DNA of 64,000 nt. Origin: Loxodes magnus (taxonomy: Eukaryota > Ciliophora > Karyorelictea > Loxodida > Loxodidae). Position 1 is the stretch's first letter; each line of letters begins with the position of its first letter. A program made the translations under genes and the position numbers. The notes under the pieces are model-generated. The model had not been told where the DNA came from, ran no database searches, and saw only the letters and a list, made by a program, of their open reading frames with translations. The stretch lies in assembly GCA_946699065.1 (NCBI GenBank), contig CAMPDV010000120.1, positions 1-64,000 of the forward strand, read 5' to 3'. Shown one piece after another: positions 63,045 through 64,000 of this stretch.

Positions 63045-63854
63045 ATAAATAAAAATTTAAATAAGTTTTGATGGAATCTTTAAGAGATATTTAATTTAAT
63101 ATTCTAAATTATATATTTTTATGCAAATGTAGTTTAGTTATTTTACAAATTATAAAAGATTTTTAATAATTTTAATGAAGAAAAAATATTTTTATTTGAA
63201 TATTAATATTCAGAAATATAATGTTTATGCTAAGTATTTTTATCTTAAATTAATTTTGATTTATAATTTTAAACATTTTTAGTAAAAGGATTATATTAAA
63301 AATAGCTTAGCTAAGATTTTTTTTAATTTAAAAAACATAAAAAATGATTGAATAATCAAATGTATACAAACTTTGATTCAATTTTAATAAAGGAAAAATA
63401 AATTATTAATCTAATTTATAGTAAATTTAAATAAATAGTAATTGTAAATTTATTTAATTAAATTTATTTAAATATAAAGTAAATAAATTTAGAATCTTCA
63501 TTTTTCAATAAATAGAAAATAAGTCTTAAAATATTTAGTATTCTTATTCTATAATTATAAATTAAATTAAATTTTATATATAATAATATAATTTTCTAAA
63601 AATTTAATTAATGATAGATGAATATTAACTTAATTTATATTTTAAATTAGTTAGTTGTTTATATTATATTAATTAATATAAATAAATTATAGTAACTTTA
63701 GTTAAGTATATATTATAATTAAACCATAATTTTAATTTATTATTTATCTAAAAGATTAAGTTAAACTTTATTTGTTATATAAATAGAAAATAGAAATAAT
63801 TTAATGCAAGAATATTTTAAACCTTTTGTTTTTAAACTTTTTAAAATAGTTCAT
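63045..63854. other. Extremely AT-rich end of unit 2
   Basis: As 30670-31476; leads into the third unit at 63855. Confidence 0.55.
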
Positions 63855-64000
63855 GTAATTCTTCAACTATTTTATACCTTCTTTATTATTATGGAGCTAC
63901 TTATTTATCCTATCTAAATGATTTAACCGATTAAAACGTAGAAAGTATTGGAATATAACCTCTTTAGTTATAATTGTAAAAGTAAAATTTTATAAATGTT
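63855..64000. repeat. Start of a third tandem repeat unit (partial)
   Basis: The last 146 bases repeat the opening of unit 1 (bases 1-145) and of unit 2 (31477 on). They share with unit 2 the variants that distinguish it from unit 1, for example TTTAACCG near 63923. The array therefore continues past the window, in at least three units. Confidence 0.9.

Larger units (their letters stand above)
31477..63854. repeat. Tandem repeat unit 2 (~32.4 kb)
   Basis: This is the second direct copy of unit 1. It is 902 bp longer. Most of the difference comes from two ~855-bp retroelement-like insertions at 45996-46851 and 47218-48071, partly offset by a spacer about 800 bp shorter between the two U2 genes. 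The remaining differences are scattered substitutions and 1-3 nt indels, many in homopolymers. Confidence 0.93.

Noticed and set aside
1..64000. TGA as tryptophan (all stops reassigned)
   Set aside because: In 14-3-3 the TGAs fall at Tyr and other non-Trp positions, and in Myb copy A at a Gln; gene ends also coincide with TGA. Mutation explains these better.
1..64000. tRNA, rRNA, CRISPR array, bacterial-type operators or terminators
   Set aside because: I saw no cloverleaf with anticodon arm, no rRNA core motif and no spaced direct repeats; the genome is eukaryotic.

Overview
Organism. The window is extremely AT-rich (by eye well over 80% A+T). Its real reading frames use TAA and TAG freely as sense codons, apparently glutamine, and end at TGA. 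This is the Tetrahymena/Paramecium-type ciliate nuclear code. With U2 snRNA genes, short GT-AG introns of about 45-54 nt and decayed eukaryotic genes, it points to an oligohymenophorean ciliate, most simply Tetrahymena-like. The low gene density, many broken genes and retroelement copies would fit germline (micronuclear) DNA, but nothing in the sequence proves that.

Layout. The window is a large tandem repeat. Unit 1 is 1-31476, unit 2 is 31477-63854 (about 0.9 kb longer), and a third unit starts at 63855. In order, each unit holds: a decayed 14-3-3 gene fused to an antisense 5' fragment of U2 snRNA; a double C-x-H-x10-C-x2-C zinc-finger gene in an inverted-repeat arm; an unidentified minus-strand frame; a larger minus-strand gene with probable introns; the second zinc-finger copy in the opposite arm; a decayed plus-strand gene; two full-length convergent U2 snRNA genes; further decayed frames; and two paralogous two-repeat Myb/SANT genes with small unknown frames between and after them. 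The long stretches between are very AT-rich and hold nothing I can name.

What differs between the units. Unit 2 carries two ~855-bp insertions (45996-46851 and 47218-48071). They have target-site duplications, a TTA-repeat tail and a conserved coiled-coil-like ORF, so they look like a short non-LTR-type retroelement; both sites are empty in unit 1. The spacer between the U2 genes is unrelated in the two units. Several genes are intact in one unit and frameshifted in the other.

How genes work together. No operon or pathway is evident. The recognisable content is spliceosomal RNA (U2), two kinds of putative DNA- or zinc-binding protein (Myb/SANT and C-x-H...C-x2-C), a 14-3-3 relic and a mobile element. 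Only TGA stops translation here, so long open frames are common by chance. Calls that rest only on open frame length have low confidence.
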